Shown in pieces: positions 5,877 to 7,994 of a stretch of DNA of 7,994 nt. Location: contig JAHDEF010000079.1 in NCBI GenBank assembly GCA_020628975.1, forward strand, positions 1-7,994, read 5' to 3'. A program made the position numbers and the translations under genes. How positions within the stretch are numbered: the first letter of the stretch is position 1; every line of letters starts with the position of its first letter. The notes below the pieces were generated by a model. That model had not been told where the DNA came from. It worked only from the letters and a program-made list of their open reading frames with translations, and did no database searches. The stretch comes from Aquimarina sp. (GTDB lineage: Bacteria > Bacteroidota > Bacteroidia > Flavobacteriales > Flavobacteriaceae).

Positions 5877-7341
5877 TAAAGGCATAGGATATCACTTAGT
5901 AGGCTTGCCAGACAATGCAATTCGAGAAAGCTCCTATAGAATTGCGGCTGCACTCAAAAATGTAGGCTATAAATTACCAGGCAAAAAAATTACCATCAAT
6001 ATGGCACCTGCTGATCTTCGTAAAGAAGGTGCCGCGTATGATCTTACCTTAGCTTTAGGGATTTTAGCTTCAAGTTCTCAAATAAAAGCTACCCATATTG
6101 GCGATTATATCATAATGGGTGAATTGTCCTTAGATGGAGGGCTTCAACCCATTAAGGGCGTATTACCTATTGCGATTCAAGCACGAAAAGAAGGTTTTAA
6201 AGGGTTTATTCTTCCTAAGCAAAATGCCAAAGAAGCGGCAATAGTCGATCAGTTAGAAGTTTATGGAGTAGAAAATATTAGCGAAGTCATTGCCTTTTTT
6301 GATAAACAAATTCCTTTAGAAAGAACGATTGTAGATACCCGTGCCGAATTTGAAAAAAATTATAAAAACACAGAATTGGATTTTGCTGATGTAAAAGGAC
6401 AAGAAAATATAAAGCGTTGTATGGAAATTGCAGCAGCTGGCGGACATAATATTATTTTAGTTGGCCCACCAGGTTCAGGAAAGACGATGTTAGCGAAGAG
6501 AATCTCTGGGATATTACCACCTTTATCTCTCCACGAAGCCTTGGAAACTACCAAAATTCATAGTGTTTCAGGCAGACTAAAAGACGATGTAGGTTTACTA
6601 ACCGAAAGACCTTTTCGAAGTGTGCATCACAGTGCTTCTGAACCTGCGATAATAGGAGGAGGCAGTTACCCACAACCAGGAGAAATATCTTTAGCGCATA
6701 ATGGAGTACTCTTTTTAGATGAATTACCCGAGTTTAAACGTTCAGTGCTCGAAGTTATGCGTCAACCTTTAGAAGATCGAGAAGTCACCATTTCTAGAGC
6801 ACGTTTTACAGTAACGTATCCTTCCAGTTGTATGTTGGTGGCTAGTATGAATCCTAGTCCTAGTGGGTATTTCAATGATCCCGATGCGCCAATGGCTACC
6901 TCCCAAGGGGAAATGAATCGGTATTTAAGCAAGATATCAGGCCCTCTTTTAGATCGCATTGACTTACATATTGAAGTCAACCCTGTTCCTTTTGAAAAAT
7001 TGAGTGAAGAACGCAAAGGAGAAGCCAGTCACACTATTAGAGAACGCGTTATTGCCGCAAGATTGATACAGACGCAACGTTATCAGGAAAACGATACGAT
7101 TCATTATAATGCGCAAATGGGAGTACGACAGATTAAAGAATATTGCCAATTACCCGATAGTGCCAATGCATTACTTAAAAATGCAATGGAGCGTTTAAAT
7201 CTTTCTGCCAGGGCTTATGATCGTATTCTAAAAGTAGCTAGAACTATTGCTGATTTAGAAGGATTAGAACATATTAAAGATCATCATATCGGAGAAGCGA
7301 TTCAATACCGTAGTTTGGATCGTGAAGGGTGGTTAGGGTAA
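5848..7341 (+). CDS. comM: ComM/YifB Mg-chelatase-like AAA+ ATPase, N-terminus displaced by frameshift
   Basis: ComM is a hexameric branch-migration helicase that promotes integration of incoming DNA during natural transformation in other bacteria. From ATG 5848 there are 497 residues. The ChlI-like N-terminal domain (VNIDKGIGYHLVGLPDNAIRESSYRIAAAL onward) comes first, then the AAA+ domain with Walker A GPPGSGKT (206-213) and Walker B LFLDE (288-292), then the C-terminal domain ending AIQYRSLDREGWLG. The frame is closed by TAG at 5845-5847, so 5848 is the earliest start. It gives MLQLSQ in place of the conserved 19-residue start, which lies in another frame at 5808. Restoring 5 nt would give 512 residues, the normal length. 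Whether the shorter protein is made is unknown; the rest of the gene is intact, which argues for a recent lesion, a read error, or tolerated loss. Confidence 0.88.
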   Translation: MLQLSQVNIDKGIGYHLVGLPDNAIRESSYRIAAALKNVGYKLPGKKITINMAPADLRKEGAAYDLTLALGILASSSQIKATHIGDYIIMGELSLDGGLQPIKGVLPIAIQARKEGFKGFILPKQNAKEAAIVDQLEVYGVENISEVIAFFDKQIPLERTIVDTRAEFEKNYKNTELDFADVKGQENIKRCMEIAAAGGHNIILVGPPGSGKTMLAKRISGILPPLSLHEALETTKIHSVSGRLKDDVGLLTERPFRSVHHSASEPAIIGGGSYPQPGEISLAHNGVLFLDELPEFKRSVLEVMRQPLEDREVTISRARFTVTYPSSCMLVASMNPSPSGYFNDPDAPMATSQGEMNRYLSKISGPLLDRIDLHIEVNPVPFEKLSEERKGEASHTIRERVIAARLIQTQRYQENDTIHYNAQMGVRQIKEYCQLPDSANALLKNAMERLNLSARAYDRILKVARTIADLEGLEHIKDHHIGEAIQYRSLDREGWLG

Positions 7342-7358
7342 TTAGTTCCCTAATTTTT
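7331..7358 (+). terminator. Rho-independent terminator of comM across abutting stop codons
   Basis: TTAGGG (7333-7338) pairs with CCCTAA (7348-7353), extendable by two G-U pairs outward, with a 9-nt loop that holds the end of the comM stop codon and the whole uvrA stop codon. Five Ts follow (7354-7358). This is the stem-plus-U-tract layout of an intrinsic terminator on the plus strand; the minus strand has no T-run after the stem. The right arm and T-run lie inside uvrA coding sequence. Confidence 0.55.
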
Positions 7359-7994
7359 CCTTCAAGTATCTTCCTGTAAATGAATCTGGATTCATAGCCA
7401 CTTCTTCGGGTGTTCCTACAGCTACAATAGTTCCACCTTTGTTTCCTCCTTCAGGGCCTAAATCAATTACATAATCTGCACATTTTATCAAATCAAGATT
7501 GTGTTCAATAACGATTACTGAATGTCCTTTCTCGATTAATGCATTTAGCGAAACGATTAGTTTTTGTATATCATGAAAATGTAAGCCTGTAGTAGGTTCA
7601 TCAAAAATGAATAACACCTTATCTTTTGTAACTCCTTTTACTAGAAATGAAGCTAATTTGATACGTTGCGCCTCACCGCCAGAAAGCGTTGCCGAACTTT
7701 GCCCTAGTTGTACATATCCTAAACCAACATCTTGTAAGGGCTTTAAACGCTTAATAATTTTCTTTTGGTCTCTTTCTTGAAAAAATGCAATAGCATCGTC
7801 AACTGTCATTTTCAATACATCATCGATGTTTTTATCGTGAAATTGAATTTCCAACACTTCTTTCTTAAAACGTTTTCCTTTACACTGGTCACATTCTAAA
7901 TGCACATCGGCCATAAATTGCATTTCGATAGTTACTTCGCCTTCACCCTTACAAGTTTCACAGCGACCACCATCAACATTGAAAGAAAAGTGTT
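7342..7994 (-). CDS. uvrA: Excinuclease ABC subunit A, C-terminal part
   Basis: UvrA is the DNA-damage sensor of nucleotide excision repair, an ABC-type ATPase that loads UvrB. Only about 217 C-terminal codons of a protein near 940 residues are in the window. The frame stays open past the apparent Met at 7923 to the right edge, reading FSFNVDGGRCETCKGEGEV, so the gene starts outside. A zinc-binding CxxC pair (Cys codons at 7960-7962 and 7951-7953) is followed by a second pair (7891-7893 and 7882-7884). Then come the ABC signature LSGGEAQRIKLA (from about 7686 downward), Walker B LFIFDEPTTGLH, and the switch region IEHNLDLIKCADYVIDLGPEGG. The stop codon (7342-7344) touches the comM stop with no base between. 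Identification is secure. Confidence 0.96.
   Translation of the reverse strand, partial: HFSFNVDGGRCETCKGEGEVTIEMQFMADVHLECDQCKGKRFKKEVLEIQFHDKNIDDVLKMTVDDAIAFFQERDQKKIIKRLKPLQDVGLGYVQLGQSSATLSGGEAQRIKLASFLVKGVTKDKVLFIFDEPTTGLHFHDIQKLIVSLNALIEKGHSVIVIEHNLDLIKCADYVIDLGPEGGNKGGTIVAVGTPEEVAMNPDSFTGRYLKEKLGN

Noticed and set aside
5862..5880. Programmed +1 frameshift joining the two comM frames
   Set aside because: No recognised slippery site or stimulator is visible, and the product would still lack two residues; deletion or sequence error is simpler.
6360..7149. Three minus-strand open frames opposite comM
   Set aside because: They are shadows of the conserved AAA+ coding region and have no family resemblance.
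7921..7923. ATG as the start of uvrA
   Set aside because: The frame continues past it with the zinc-finger segment of UvrA, so this is an internal Met.

Overview
The window looks like chromosomal DNA of a marine- or freshwater-type member of the Flavobacteriaceae (phylum Bacteroidota). The DNA is AT-rich. The proteins read like flavobacterial orthologues. Genes lack clear Shine-Dalgarno sequences, and one promoter box matches the Bacteroidota TAnnTTTG element. Most of the content is housekeeping or metabolic. I see no phage, transposase, CRISPR array or RNA gene, and no intergenic stretch over 300 bases.

Layout. Positions 1-1498 hold the 3' part of a serine O-acetyltransferase gene (cysE) overlapping by 11 nt a cysteine synthase B gene (cysM). 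Together they encode the two-step serine-to-cysteine pathway. A 135-nt gap follows, filled mostly by two opposed tracts of degenerate 7-nt repeats, and then a small DUF1801 gene that must use a TTG start (1634-1990). A Gfo/Idh/MocA-type oxidoreductase gene (2030-3028, minus strand) converges on DUF1801, with a long hairpin between them. It diverges from a TauE/SafE-type membrane exporter gene (3115-3870). A second short heptamer tract separates the exporter from a divergent msrA (GTG start, 3914-4411). Next is a type II NADH dehydrogenase gene (4448-5710).

Positions 5711-7341 are the most unusual part. A 19-bp perfect hairpin ends two bases before the ATG where a normal comM (YifB, Mg-chelatase-like AAA+ ATPase) should begin. 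That ATG opens a frame encoding the conserved ComM N-terminus, which breaks after 19 residues. The rest of ComM continues in the +1 frame, apparently after loss of 5 nt. An ATG at 5848 could rescue a protein lacking the first strand of the family. comM ends exactly where the uvrA gene on the other strand ends (7341/7342). A terminator-like hairpin with a T-run sits across the two abutting stop codons.

How the genes work together. cysE-cysM is the only clear operon. cysE/cysM, the TauE-family exporter and msrA all touch sulfur metabolism or redox, but they are separated by other genes and intergenic repeats, so a shared system is only a weak inference. I did not find a convincing undescribed multi-gene system. 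The points most worth following up are the broken comM start with its hairpin, the 7-nt repeat tracts, and the MsrA with altered active-site motifs.
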